In this document: one piece after another, positions 49,776-57,695 of the stretch
Numbering within the stretch: the stretch's first letter is position 1
Layout: the number at the start of each line of letters is the position of its first letter
Source of the DNA: an uncultured Lachnospiraceae bacterium
GTDB taxonomy: Bacteria > Bacillota > Clostridia > Lachnospirales > Lachnospiraceae
DNA length: 57,866 bases
Assembly: GCA_934351925.1 (NCBI GenBank)
Contig: CAKRJT010000017.1
Span: 1 to 57,866 of the forward strand
Direction: 5' to 3'
Position numbers and translations under genes: made by a program
Notes under the pieces: generated by a model
The model's input: only the letters and a program-made list of their open reading frames with translations
Told to the model about the DNA's origin: nothing
Databases searched by the model: none

Positions 49776-49832
49776 TAAAAAATACCCGGTATCTCCATTC
49801 ATCTGCTCTGAGTGCTGAAAATACCGGGGTAT
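49776..49832 (-). terminator. Terminator of sdaAB-sdaAA
   Basis: Reverse strand ATACCCCGGTAT pairs with ATACCGGGTAT across a 28-nt loop, followed by TTTTTTAATTG. It lies about 37 bp after the sdaAA stop. Confidence 0.75.
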
Positions 49833-49868
49833 ATCATAATATTCATCCTGACTATTTATACACTGTCA

Positions 49869-50762
49869 TCAACAGTTCTCTGTGTCAGGTTTCTTCTTCT
49901 CAAGTTCCTGCATCATGCTTCTCGCACAGGGTGTCACGGCAAGTCCTCCGCTTCCCGTCTCCTTGATGCATGCTGGCATCGCAATTCCGATACTTCTCAT
50001 CGCATCAATAACCTCGTCAGGCACAATTCTGCTGTATACACCTGCAAGCGCCATGTCCGCCGCAGTGAGTGCCCCGACTGCACCGATTGTATTTCTCTTT
50101 ACGCACGGAACCTCGACAAGCCCTCCAACCGGGTCGCAGGCAAGTCCAAGAAGATTTTTGAGTGCTATCGCGGCCGCCTGAATAATCTGCTGCCCGTCAG
50201 CTCCCCTAAGACACGCTGCCGCGCCCGCCGCCATAGCCGATGCCGAGCCTATCTCAGCCTGACAGCCTCCCGCTGCCCCTGCGAGGAATGCCCTCTGCGC
50301 TATGACACCGCCTATTCCCGCTGCCGCTATAAGTCCCTTGGTTATATCATCCTCCGAATAACCGAACTCTTCCTCCATTGAAATCAATACCGCCGGAATA
50401 ACACCGCAGGAGCCCGCCGTCGGTGCTGCCACAATACGCTTCATGCACGCATTCGATTCGCCCATCTTGACAGCCTTCTCGAGAACCTTCATTATAAAAT
50501 CGCCGCATATGCTTGTCCCGGACTTTCTCGCCCTCTCAAGCTTTCCACCGTCCGTCCCGACCATTCCACTTGCTGAGCACAGCTCATCGTCGTATACCTC
50601 GTCCGCATGTTTCATCGCAAGATACATGCCCTTCATCTGTGCAAAACCCTCGTCAAAGGTAATACCCTGTTCCTTTATGTCATCCTCGAGAACCACCTGC
50701 CAGAAGCTCTTTCCCGACATCTTCTCCGCCTCAACAATCTCTGCCAATGATTTATACATCAC
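49869..50762 (-). CDS. sdaAA: L-serine dehydratase, iron-sulfur-dependent, alpha subunit
   Basis: With the beta subunit it deaminates L-serine to pyruvate and ammonia using a [4Fe-4S] cluster, with no PLP. The 297-residue protein carries NACMKRIVAAPTAGSCGVIP, AGGCQAEIGSASAMAAGAAA, LACDPVGGLVEVPCVKRN and a C-terminal ITPC-like tail LAVTPCARSMM; the conserved cysteines are the cluster ligands. It overlaps the end of sdaAB by 11 bp, so translation is coupled. Separate subunits are typical of Firmicutes; E. coli SdaA is a fusion of the two. Confidence 0.95.
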   Translation of the reverse strand: MMYKSLAEIVEAEKMSGKSFWQVVLEDDIKEQGITFDEGFAQMKGMYLAMKHADEVYDDELCSASGMVGTDGGKLERARKSGTSICGDFIMKVLEKAVKMGESNACMKRIVAAPTAGSCGVIPAVLISMEEEFGYSEDDITKGLIAAAGIGGVIAQRAFLAGAAGGCQAEIGSASAMAAGAAACLRGADGQQIIQAAAIALKNLLGLACDPVGGLVEVPCVKRNTIGAVGALTAADMALAGVYSRIVPDEVIDAMRSIGIAMPACIKETGSGGLAVTPCARSMMQELEKKKPDTENC

Positions 50763-51432
50763 AGTCCTCCATACCTATTTTGCTCAAATATGTCACCTTT
50801 ATAATCCCTTCCTGCCGTCCGAGCCAGTCTATCGCCTCCTGCGGTATCTCCTGGTCGCACTCCACTACCATTACCGCATAGCCTCCCCTCGCGTCCCTGA
50901 AAAGCTGCATCGTGGCAATGTTGATTGACCTGTGTGCAAGAAGTGTCGTGACACTCATCACATGTCCCGGCTGATCCTGATTGTGCACGACAAGCGTAGG
51001 ATAATTTCCGGCAAAATTGGCTGTGAGCCCGTCTATCTCACATATCTGTATCTGTCCGCCGCCGACGGAGGCTGCGACTATCTCAAGCTGTTTTCCCGTA
51101 ACCCCCGTGAGCCTTAGCTTCACCGAATTAGGATGTGCATCGACAAGCTCTATCGTGTGAAAGGAAAAATCCATGTTCCTGTCTGCAGCATATTTAAAAC
51201 TGTACGGAATACGCTCATCGTCAACCTTCATTCCCAGAAGCCCTGCCACAAGTGCTCTGTCGGTTCCATGCCCTTTTCCCGTGGCTGCAAAAGAACCATG
51301 CATATATATTACCGCCTCCGCAACAGGCTCTCCGAGAAGCCTCCTCGAGATAAGCCCAATTCTCACCGCACCTGCCGTATGCGAGCTCGACGGTCCCACC
51401 ATAACCGGACCAACAATATCTATAAGAGTCAT
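50752..51432 (-). CDS. sdaAB: L-serine dehydratase, iron-sulfur-dependent, beta subunit
   Basis: The start at 51432 (MTLIDIVGPVMVGPSSSHTA) is preferred because GGAGGCAGG lies just upstream; the ATG four codons earlier (51444) has no site. The 226-residue protein has GPSSSHTAGAVRIGLISRRL and HGSFAATGKGHGTDRALVAG. A C-terminal ACT domain follows (YPTLVVHNQDQPGHVMSVTT ... MQLFRDARGGYAVMVVE), which probably senses serine. It is first of the two-gene operon. Its leader contains copy 2 of a dispersed palindromic repeat. Confidence 0.95.
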   Translation of the reverse strand: MTLIDIVGPVMVGPSSSHTAGAVRIGLISRRLLGEPVAEAVIYMHGSFAATGKGHGTDRALVAGLLGMKVDDERIPYSFKYAADRNMDFSFHTIELVDAHPNSVKLRLTGVTGKQLEIVAASVGGGQIQICEIDGLTANFAGNYPTLVVHNQDQPGHVMSVTTLLAHRSINIATMQLFRDARGGYAVMVVECDQEIPQEAIDWLGRQEGIIKVTYLSKIGMEDCDV

Positions 51433-51482
51433 ACCTGCCTCCATTCTTAATTTTTAATTTCATATTTTATATGAACTTCAAA

Positions 51483-51531
51483 TATAATTATTAGAATTGC
51501 GGGAGCACATAGTGCGAAGCAATTCGATATC
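51483..51531 (-). repeat. Dispersed palindromic repeat, copy 2
   Basis: On the reverse strand the block starts GATATCGAATTGCTTCGCAC and ends CCCGCAATTCTAATAATTAT. Within it GAATTGC/GCAATTC (51494-51525) and an inner GCAC/GTGC form a long imperfect hairpin. Compare copy 1 at 21403-21450. Nearby at about 51554-51579 is a short GTGCACC/GGTGGTGC-rich stretch. No gene is visible in 51445-51648. Confidence 0.75.
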
Positions 51532-51648
51532 ACATAATTGTCTTAATAATAACACCACGGTGCACCACCGCACAAGCTTTTTATTAACCTTCATGCTGTC
51601 TATTTTCTTCACTGTATAATATTCCTCCTTCAATTTTTTTATTTATAA

Positions 51649-51677
51649 TGGACTTTTTTTCGATGATAATCTATAAT
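51649..51677 (+). promoter_or_regulatory. merR promoter
   Basis: TGGACT (51649-51654), 17 bp, TATAAT (51672-51677). The transcript would begin just before the double palindrome array at 51700. Confidence 0.6.
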
Positions 51678-51699
51678 ATAATCATTTAGTATTTTTGCA

Positions 51700-51836
51700 T
51701 GAGGATAAGTTTGGAGGCAGTACTGCAAGCATTGCCTGCAGTATGCAGGGGGATAAGTTTGAAAGAAAAACTTTCAAACTATTTATTGGTGGCAGTACTG
51801 CAAGCATTGCTTGCAGTATGCAGGGGGATAAAAAAA
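51700..51836 (+). repeat. Tandem palindromic elements carrying the merR ribosome binding site (copy B)
   Basis: Two units are present. The first (about 51703-51756) is shortened: GATAAGTTTG runs straight into GAGGCAGT, then CTGCAAGCATTGCCTGCAG and TATGCAGGGGGATAA. The second (about 51752-51831) is complete: AGTTTGAAAG-aaaaa-CTTTCAAACT, TATTTATTGGTGGCAGTA, CTGCAAGCATTGCTTGCAG, TATGCAGGGGGATAA, then the merR ATG. The GGGGG serves as its Shine-Dalgarno. Order and sequence match copy A at 4627-4704. Confidence 0.85.
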
Positions 51837-52634
51837 ATGGGTATAAAATTTTCAATTTCACAGGCAGCGAAGATTCTCGGCATCACGACGGATGCCATAC
51901 GCCTCTACGAAAAGGAAGGTCTTATTCATCCAAAGAGAGATGAACAGAACTATTACAGATATTACGATTGGGAGCAGCTCCGCCTGCTCATGTTCATAGC
52001 CTTCTACAGGAAACTGGATGTAAGTATTCCTGAGACGAAGAGGCTTTTAACTTCGTCCACATTCGATGACATCAGTAATACCTTTAACAGCCTTATAGAG
52101 CACAACCGCAGACAGATAGACCTGATTCAGACCAGAATAGAAAGACTGGCATTTTTTAGCAATACTCTAAAAGAACTCTCCGGAAGCATAGGAATTTTCT
52201 CACTTGGTATGATGCCCCGCGGCTACAAAATGTTTGAACAAGTCAATGCAGACACTGAACATAAGAAGATGAAAGAACTGCTCTCCTCTCCACTGCTCTC
52301 CTTTGGAAATATCAGCTATATGAATTATTTTAATGAACATGGACCTACACAAAGATATTTATTCTATATTATATGGGAAGACTTAATCAATGTTGCTCCC
52401 CTTGAAAAACCTGTCTCCGAATATCCTGTGCTTGAAAGCTGTGAATGTATATGCACTTCGACAACCGGATCAGAAAACGGCATCGTCGATATCGACATGA
52501 AGAAGCTCAACGACTTCTGCCATGCCAACAACTGTGAGCATCAGGGCTATTATTACACCTTCTATGCGTACTCCGTACCTGATGGGGACAAAATCATCGA
52601 CTACCACAAGGTATATTTCCCCATAAAAATGTGA
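51837..52634 (+). CDS. MerR family transcriptional regulator with GyrI-like effector domain
   Basis: ATG 51837 (MGIKFSISQAAKILGITTDA) is chosen over the in-frame extension through the palindromes. The 265-residue protein has the MerR winged helix (ITTDAIRLYEKEGLIHPKRD, NYYRYYDWEQLRLLMFI), a dimerisation coiled coil (about 75-125), and a C-terminal domain that looks like the BmrR/GyrI small-molecule-binding fold (GYYYTFYAYSVPDG). Such regulators bind drugs or metabolites and untwist promoters with 19-20 bp spacers. One such promoter starts 10 bp after its stop. Confidence 0.88.
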   Translation: MGIKFSISQAAKILGITTDAIRLYEKEGLIHPKRDEQNYYRYYDWEQLRLLMFIAFYRKLDVSIPETKRLLTSSTFDDISNTFNSLIEHNRRQIDLIQTRIERLAFFSNTLKELSGSIGIFSLGMMPRGYKMFEQVNADTEHKKMKELLSSPLLSFGNISYMNYFNEHGPTQRYLFYIIWEDLINVAPLEKPVSEYPVLESCECICTSTTGSENGIVDIDMKKLNDFCHANNCEHQGYYYTFYAYSVPDGDKIIDYHKVYFPIKM

Positions 52635-52643
52635 AAAAAGTAC

Positions 52644-52674
52644 TTGACTTTGGTTCTACACCAACCTTTATAAT
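52644..52674 (+). promoter_or_regulatory. MerR-type promoter with 19-bp spacer and central dyad
   Basis: TTGACT (52644-52649), 19-bp spacer, TATAAT (52669-52674). The spacer holds TTGGT-tctac-ACCAA (52650-52664). A long spacer with an inverted repeat between -35 and -10 is the hallmark of MerR-activated promoters. Confidence 0.75.
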
Positions 52675-52680
52675 AAATAT

Positions 52681-52812
52681 CAACTTGATGAAACAGATTA
52701 TCTTTATCTGTCCGCTGTCCATCGTACAACGAACAATTTGAACATATATACAGCCCACTTTCATCCTTCATACTTTTTATTTAACAGAACGCATCCCCCA
52801 GGATGCGTTTTG
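52681..52812 (+). ncRNA. Candidate ~130-nt transcript from the MerR-type promoter
   Basis: Between the promoter and the terminator at 52788-52812 there is no ORF with a ribosome binding site; the best is a 17-codon frame from ATG 52687 without one. An ACAGAT/ATCTGT hairpin lies near the 5' end. It could be a small RNA or the scar of a deleted target gene. Confidence 0.4.
52788..52812 (+). terminator. Intrinsic terminator
   Basis: AACGCATCC-ccca-GGATGCGTT followed by TTG: nine perfect pairs, short T-run. Confidence 0.75.
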
Positions 52813-52863
52813 TATTCAATTTTATATCTCACAGCTTGAACTTAAAAAAATACAATTTTTATA

Positions 52864-52892
52864 TTGACAATATGTAAATACGGTAGTGTATT
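52864..52892 (+). promoter_or_regulatory. Possible distal opp promoter
   Basis: TTGACA (52864-52869), 17 bp, TGTATT (52887-52892). Good -35, weak -10. Confidence 0.4.
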
Positions 52893-52952
52893 CGTAAAAA
52901 ACAAAATGATGTTTGGTCATTTATCATATTATTGTTAAGTTTGGTGCAATGG

Positions 52953-52981
52953 GGTACTGGTTTTTATCGGTGCCTTTTTTT
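52953..52981 (+). terminator. Leader terminator/attenuator before oppB
   Basis: GGTACTG-gtttttat-CGGTGCC (seven pairs, two G-U) followed by TTTTTTT. It lies between the distal promoter and oppB, so readthrough may be controlled. Confidence 0.55.
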
Positions 52982-53057
52982 ACAAAGACATTGCTTTAGC
53001 GCAATAAAGTTACACATTGGCGCAGTTCTGTTGTGTTAACCTTCCAAACTCGACAAG

Positions 53058-53068
53058 TATGCTAAAAT
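53058..53068 (+). promoter_or_regulatory. Extended -10 promoter directly upstream of oppB
   Basis: TATGCTAAAAT contains TGn plus TAAAAT (53063-53068), 34 bp before the GTG start. No good -35 is seen. Confidence 0.45.
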
Positions 53069-53101
53069 GTCCTGATTTCAGATTAACAGGAGTGATACAA
53101 A

Positions 53102-53752
53102 GTGGCAAGGTACATATTTAAAAGAGTTTTATTGGCAATCGTTTCCATCATCATTGTAAGTGCGATATCGTTCTTTGCAATGAACCTCATTCCCGGCGGT
53201 CCTTTTAATAAGGAAAAAGCCGGCTCCCCTGCAATACAGAAAGTCCTGGAGGAAAGATATAATCTTGACAAGCCTGTCGGACAACAGTATCTCATATATA
53301 TGAACAAGCTGTTCCACGGTGACTGGGGTGTTTCTCTCAAGAACGGACGTGATATCTGGACAGATATCTGGTCAAAGTTCCAGGTATCGGCAAAGCTGGG
53401 CGGAACCGCCGCAATAGTTGCAATAATCCTCGGAATTATACTCGGAAGTATCGCCGGACTTACCAGAAACAGATGGCCTGACAGACTTATAGTGTTCTTC
53501 ACAACACTTGGAACCGCCATTCCGTCATTCGTGTTAGCTTCTCTTTTACTCCTTGTATTCTGTCTGAAGCTTGCATGGTTCCCGGTATGGTCATCATCAT
53601 CACATAATTATGTGCTTCCTGTTATCGCTCTTGCGATATATCCTATGGCATACATAACAAGGCTTACAAAGACGAGTATGCTTGATGCACTCAATCAGGA
53701 CTATATCCGCACAGCCAAGGCAAAGGGAGTTGCACAGTACAAAATAATATGA
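53102..53752 (+). pseudogene. oppB-like peptide ABC transporter permease, broken after ~215 residues
   Basis: GTG 53102 follows AGGAG. The protein MARYIFKRVLLAIVSIIIVS shows the OppB/DppB layout: first membrane helix, NLIPGGPF, RYNLDKPVGQQYLIYMNKLF, DWGVSLKNGRD, then the permease core with TLGTAIPSFVLASLLLLVF and DYIRTAKAKGVAQYKII. Normal OppB is about 305 residues and continues LKHALRN...; here the reading stops immediately after KII. The following bases belong to the end of an oppA-type gene. The last two transmembrane helices are missing, so it is non-functional if the sequence is correct. Confidence 0.8.
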
Positions 53753-55217
53753 TACTTGGGCAGTAATCCCAATCTATTACTACAATGATGTATATCTTCA
53801 GAAGCCGGATGTTGACGGTATCTTCTCAACAGTATTTGGCATGAAGTTCTTTATGTTCTCAACAAATGCAGCCAATCCGGGAAGTCTTAAGATTAACATT
53901 GCTTCCGAGCCTGACTACCTTGACCCTGCTCTCACAAGCTCTGTCGATGGCGGCTGTCTTGCAGTCAACACATTTGCAGGTCTTAACACCTACAACTCAG
54001 ACGGTGAGCTCGTTCCTGCCGTAGCAGAGAACTATGATGTATCGGAGGACGGCACAGAGTATACCTTCCATTTAAGAGAGTCTAAGTGGAGCAACGGTGA
54101 GGAAGTAACAGCTAACGATTTCGTATATAGCTGGAACAGAGTTGTCGCAGATGAGACAGCAGCAGATTACAGCTACCTCTTCGACGTTGTCGACCGCAAT
54201 GCCGACGGCTCACTCGCAGTTGAAGCAACAGACGACTATACGCTCACAGTTAAGCTTGTTGCTCCATGTGCATACTTCATTGACTTAACAGCCTTCCCTA
54301 CCTTCTACCCTGTATATCAGGCTGGTGTTGAGGAAGCTAACCCAGACGGAACCAACCCTGGTGCCTGGGCTCAGGAAGCAGGCTTCGTATCTAACGGTGC
54401 TTATACCCTTCAGACATGGAACCACAACGAGAGCATGATCTATGTAAAGAATGACAACTACTATGATGCAGACAAGGTTACAATGGATACTCTTGAATTC
54501 ATGCTTTCAGATGACGATACAGCCATCTATGCAGCATATAACAGCGGTGACCTTGATTTCGCCGACACAGTTCCTAACGATGAGATTCAGTCACTCCTTA
54601 ACAATCCTGAGTTCCACATTGTTGACAACCTTGGTACATACTACGCTGGTTTCAATGTAAACTCTGATATGTTCGCAGGCAAGACAGTTCAGCAGGCAGC
54701 AGACATGCGCCACGCAATCAGCTTACTCATTGACCGTCAGTACATTGTTGATACAGTAGGTCAGACAGGCCAGCAGCTTGCAGATGCTTTCGTACCTATC
54801 GGAATGGCAGACGGCAACGGCGGTGAGTTCCACAACAAGTCCTACTATGATGCAGCAAAGACAGGTGCAGATATGGTTGAGGAGGCTAAGGCTCTTCTTG
54901 AGGGTGCCGGCTACACATTCACAGAGAATGGTGATGGTTCTTATGCTATCAGCCCGGCTCTTGGCTTCGAGTACCTTACAAACACATCCACAAGCCACGT
55001 TGCAATTGCTGAGTCAATCCAGGCAGACCTCTCAATCCTTGGTATCGAGGTTACAATAAAGCAGGAGGACTGGAATGTATTCCTTGCAGACCGTAAGTCA
55101 GGTAACTACTCCGGTATGTGCCGTGAGGGTTGGTTAGCAGATTACAATGACCCTATCAACATGCTTGAGATTTTCACATCTGATTCAGGTAACAACGATA
55201 TGCAGCTCGGAAAGTAA
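53748..55217 (+). pseudogene. oppA-like peptide-binding protein, rearranged (C-terminal segment placed before N-terminal part)
   Basis: The open frame runs from 53748 to 55217 without a start codon or site until ATG 53841. Its first ~35 residues (AVIPIYYYNDVYLQKPDVDG ... VFGMKFFMFST) are what one expects at the very C-terminus of clostridial OppA. They are joined in frame to NAANPGSLKINIASEPDYLD, the start of a mature OppA, and the domain then runs through to NMLEIFTSDSGNNDMQLGK and stops where about 60-70 residues and the missing tail should follow. Signal peptide and lipobox Cys are absent. This is a permuted or fused gene, or an assembly junction. Confidence 0.75.
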
Positions 55218-55264
55218 TATATTAAACATTTTAGATATTTGAAAAATATATCCGGAGCTAATTA

Positions 55265-55316
55265 AAAAACATCCCATTGCCATAAGCTGTATGCTTATCG
55301 GTAATGGGATGTTTTT
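55265..55316. terminator. Bidirectional terminator between the opp remnant and the HD gene
   Basis: ACATCCCATT (55269-55278) pairs with AATGGGATGT (55303-55312), extended by CATAAGC/GCTTATC inside. A-run and T-run flank it, serving both convergent genes. Confidence 0.85.
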
Positions 55317-55341
55317 ATGTCTTACATAACCGGCAGTTAAA

Positions 55342-56127
55342 CTATAATCTCTCTGATATATATTCCTTCATTATCCTGTTAACTTCCTTCATCTTCCTCT
55401 GTGTATCCGGGTTATCGGATTCAAAGGCAAGCATCTTGTCAAGATACCCCTGCTTCACAGCCTGTCTGAGGCTCTCATCATATACAAGCTCAAATACCAA
55501 CGAGATATGCCCCGGCACATTGTCGACAGCCGTCTTTTTAAGTGACCTTAGTATCGTATGTCTCTCTGAGAACGCCTCAAGAACTGCGTCGGTTATCTCT
55601 CCGTTCCTTATCTCCTGAGTTGTGGCATTATATATCTCCTCAAGCGGAAAATCACAGTTGACCTTCAATATATCAACCTTATCCGCATCGCGCAGTATGT
55701 TACAGTACATCGTGGTCCGCTCATCAAAAGCCTGCGGTATGCGGTAGTCGCTGTGATGGTATATCGCCCTCCTTATAAGCTCATCCTCACTGTCATCGTC
55801 AAGATAATCTCTTATCCTTCCCTCCTCAAACAGTATCTCACAGCCAAGATGTGCGTGATTGACCGACTTGTCATCATAGAACGTGTTGTATCGTCTCAAC
55901 TGCTCGAATCTTCCGACATCGTGGAGCATTCCTGTAAGCCACGCGATGTCAAGGTCTGCACCCTCAAGCCCTATGGACTGTCCTATGAGCCGGCACAGCC
56001 CTGCCACACGGTAGGTGTGTTCAATCTTTAACTTAACCTTGGTGTCCTCGCTGTTGTAATTCTTAACGTATGCCGCAAATGCGTCAATCACCCTCTGCCT
56101 GTCTATCTTAATATTGGAAGCTGTCAT
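55342..56127 (-). CDS. HD domain phosphohydrolase-like protein
   Basis: ATG 56127 (MTASNIKIDRQRVIDAFAAY) overlaps the stop of the gene before it as ATGA, so translation is coupled. The 261-residue protein has the metal-binding HD pattern: KIEHTYRVAGLCRLIG (first His), WLTGMLHDVGRFEQ (HD), SVNHAHLGCEILFEE (His), YHHSDYRIPQAFDE (His) and LRDADKVDILKVN (Asp). Such proteins hydrolyse phosphate esters of nucleotides. The substrate cannot be told; a role linked to the AAA/nuclease-like partner is possible but unproven. Confidence 0.88.
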   Translation of the reverse strand: MTASNIKIDRQRVIDAFAAYVKNYNSEDTKVKLKIEHTYRVAGLCRLIGQSIGLEGADLDIAWLTGMLHDVGRFEQLRRYNTFYDDKSVNHAHLGCEILFEEGRIRDYLDDDSEDELIRRAIYHHSDYRIPQAFDERTTMYCNILRDADKVDILKVNCDFPLEEIYNATTQEIRNGEITDAVLEAFSERHTILRSLKKTAVDNVPGHISLVFELVYDESLRQAVKQGYLDKMLAFESDNPDTQRKMKEVNRIMKEYISERL

Positions 56128-57695
56128 TTTGTGTACTCCTCTATAATACATTCATGTTCTTTTGTCTTTAAACTATAGTTAATACCAACAAGTAAAATAT
56201 TGCCCCTGTATTCATCAAGAGATTTACAGTACTCCTTGTTCTTTATCTGTTCAATCGCTCCGCGCGCGTCCTTATCCCACTTTAGCTCTACCACAAGTGC
56301 CGGCTTATCGCTGAACTTTTTCCTTGGAATATAAACCATATCGGCAAAGCCCTTTCCACCCGGAAGCTCTCTGTATACCGTGTAAAAATTTCTTGCGGCA
56401 TAAAGTGCCAGCGATATGGTATAGCTCAACGCATTTTCATCATTGTACTGTATATGCGATGTCTCAAAGTGAGCCTCCTTTATTCCATCAGCAACACGCT
56501 GTTCCCTTCTCTGCCATATTGCATTCAATATATCCGCTGAATTTTTAAGTGCCCTTGAGACCTCTCCCCATTCGGAAACCGATACCGCATTGACATACTC
56601 AGCGCGGATTTCATTATTTGGTATAAAAACGCACTTATTCTCGTAATCATATCCAAGATACCCCAGATGTATCAGCAGCGTGAGCACGTCATCCTCCGTT
56701 CTGAAGGTTGACATATCATTGGTAAAGCTTCCTGTATTGACCGCAGCTTTTTCGCCTGCCATCATACTAAGAATATCATCCCTCAGTCCCGAAAAATTCA
56801 TATCAATATAGCACTTAAGTGCCTCAAATGTCTCTGTCTGATTCCAGTAATTTCCAATCCTTCCGAACCTCATGCAGCTTACCACCGAACGCGGACTGTA
56901 CACACTGATATCCGGTTCAAAAAAATATCCGTCATACCAGCTCTTCACCTCCTCCATGTCCATGCCGTAGCGTCCACACAGTTCTGACACCTCTTCCCCG
57001 GTAAAACCCACATACTTTGCCAATGGACCCGGGTCAATCATGGAAAACTCATCGAACATGTTGAGTGCCGAATGTGTACCATATTTTTTTATAGGAAGTA
57101 TCCCTGTCATGTACGCAAGATGTATATATACCTTATCCTTCAAAAAGCTTCTCAAAAAGTCAAGGTACTTTTCCTGTGCAGCCTTATCCGTCTTGTACTC
57201 CCTGAAAATACAGTCCCACTCATCGATAATAACGACAAACGGACATTTCTTTTCCGTATAGATATCCTGCATAGACCGCGCAAGATTCGTGTTGTCAAAA
57301 TAGCGGACATCACTATATACATCCAGTAATTCCCAGAGAACACTTCTTTCCAGAAGCTTTATCATATCATTAATGCAGGTACACTGGCTTAAAAACTCCT
57401 GCATATTGACTGATATTACATTGTATTTGTTAAGATATCTGTCAAAGCTTTCACAATGTGCTATCTCGAACTTTGAAAAAAGTTCACTTGAATCACAAGC
57501 ACTGCTGTAATATGCCGCAAGCATTCCTGCCGCCATGGACTTACCAAAACGACGCGGACGGCTGACACATATATATTGCTGCATTGTATTGATAACCTTG
57601 TTCGTGTAGTCAATCAGCCCCGTTTTGTCAACATATATATCTGAATTAACCATTTTCCTGAAGCTATCATTACCAGGATTCAAATAAACTCCCAT
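56124..57695 (-). CDS. AAA-ATPase-like / PD-(D/E)XK nuclease family protein, copy 2
   Basis: The 523-residue protein has the same build as the one at 43726: NSDIYVDKTGLIDYTN, Walker A ICVSRPRRFGKSMAAGML, Walker B FVVIIDEWDCIFREYK, VKSWYDGYFFEP, and a C-terminal nuclease-like GKGFADMVYIPRKK ... ALVVELKWDKDA (D...ExK). The two copies are clearly divergent, so this is not a recent duplication. AGGAGGGG precedes the ATG. It is the first gene of a coupled pair with the HD protein. Function unknown. Confidence 0.87.
   Translation of the reverse strand: MGVYLNPGNDSFRKMVNSDIYVDKTGLIDYTNKVINTMQQYICVSRPRRFGKSMAAGMLAAYYSSACDSSELFSKFEIAHCESFDRYLNKYNVISVNMQEFLSQCTCINDMIKLLERSVLWELLDVYSDVRYFDNTNLARSMQDIYTEKKCPFVVIIDEWDCIFREYKTDKAAQEKYLDFLRSFLKDKVYIHLAYMTGILPIKKYGTHSALNMFDEFSMIDPGPLAKYVGFTGEEVSELCGRYGMDMEEVKSWYDGYFFEPDISVYSPRSVVSCMRFGRIGNYWNQTETFEALKCYIDMNFSGLRDDILSMMAGEKAAVNTGSFTNDMSTFRTEDDVLTLLIHLGYLGYDYENKCVFIPNNEIRAEYVNAVSVSEWGEVSRALKNSADILNAIWQRREQRVADGIKEAHFETSHIQYNDENALSYTISLALYAARNFYTVYRELPGGKGFADMVYIPRKKFSDKPALVVELKWDKDARGAIEQIKNKEYCKSLDEYRGNILLVGINYSLKTKEHECIIEEYTK

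Noticed and set aside
51699..51836. 46-residue N-terminal extension of the MerR protein
   Set aside because: It is translation of the tandem palindromes; MerR proteins begin at the helix-turn-helix and the ATG at 51837 has GGGGG upstream.
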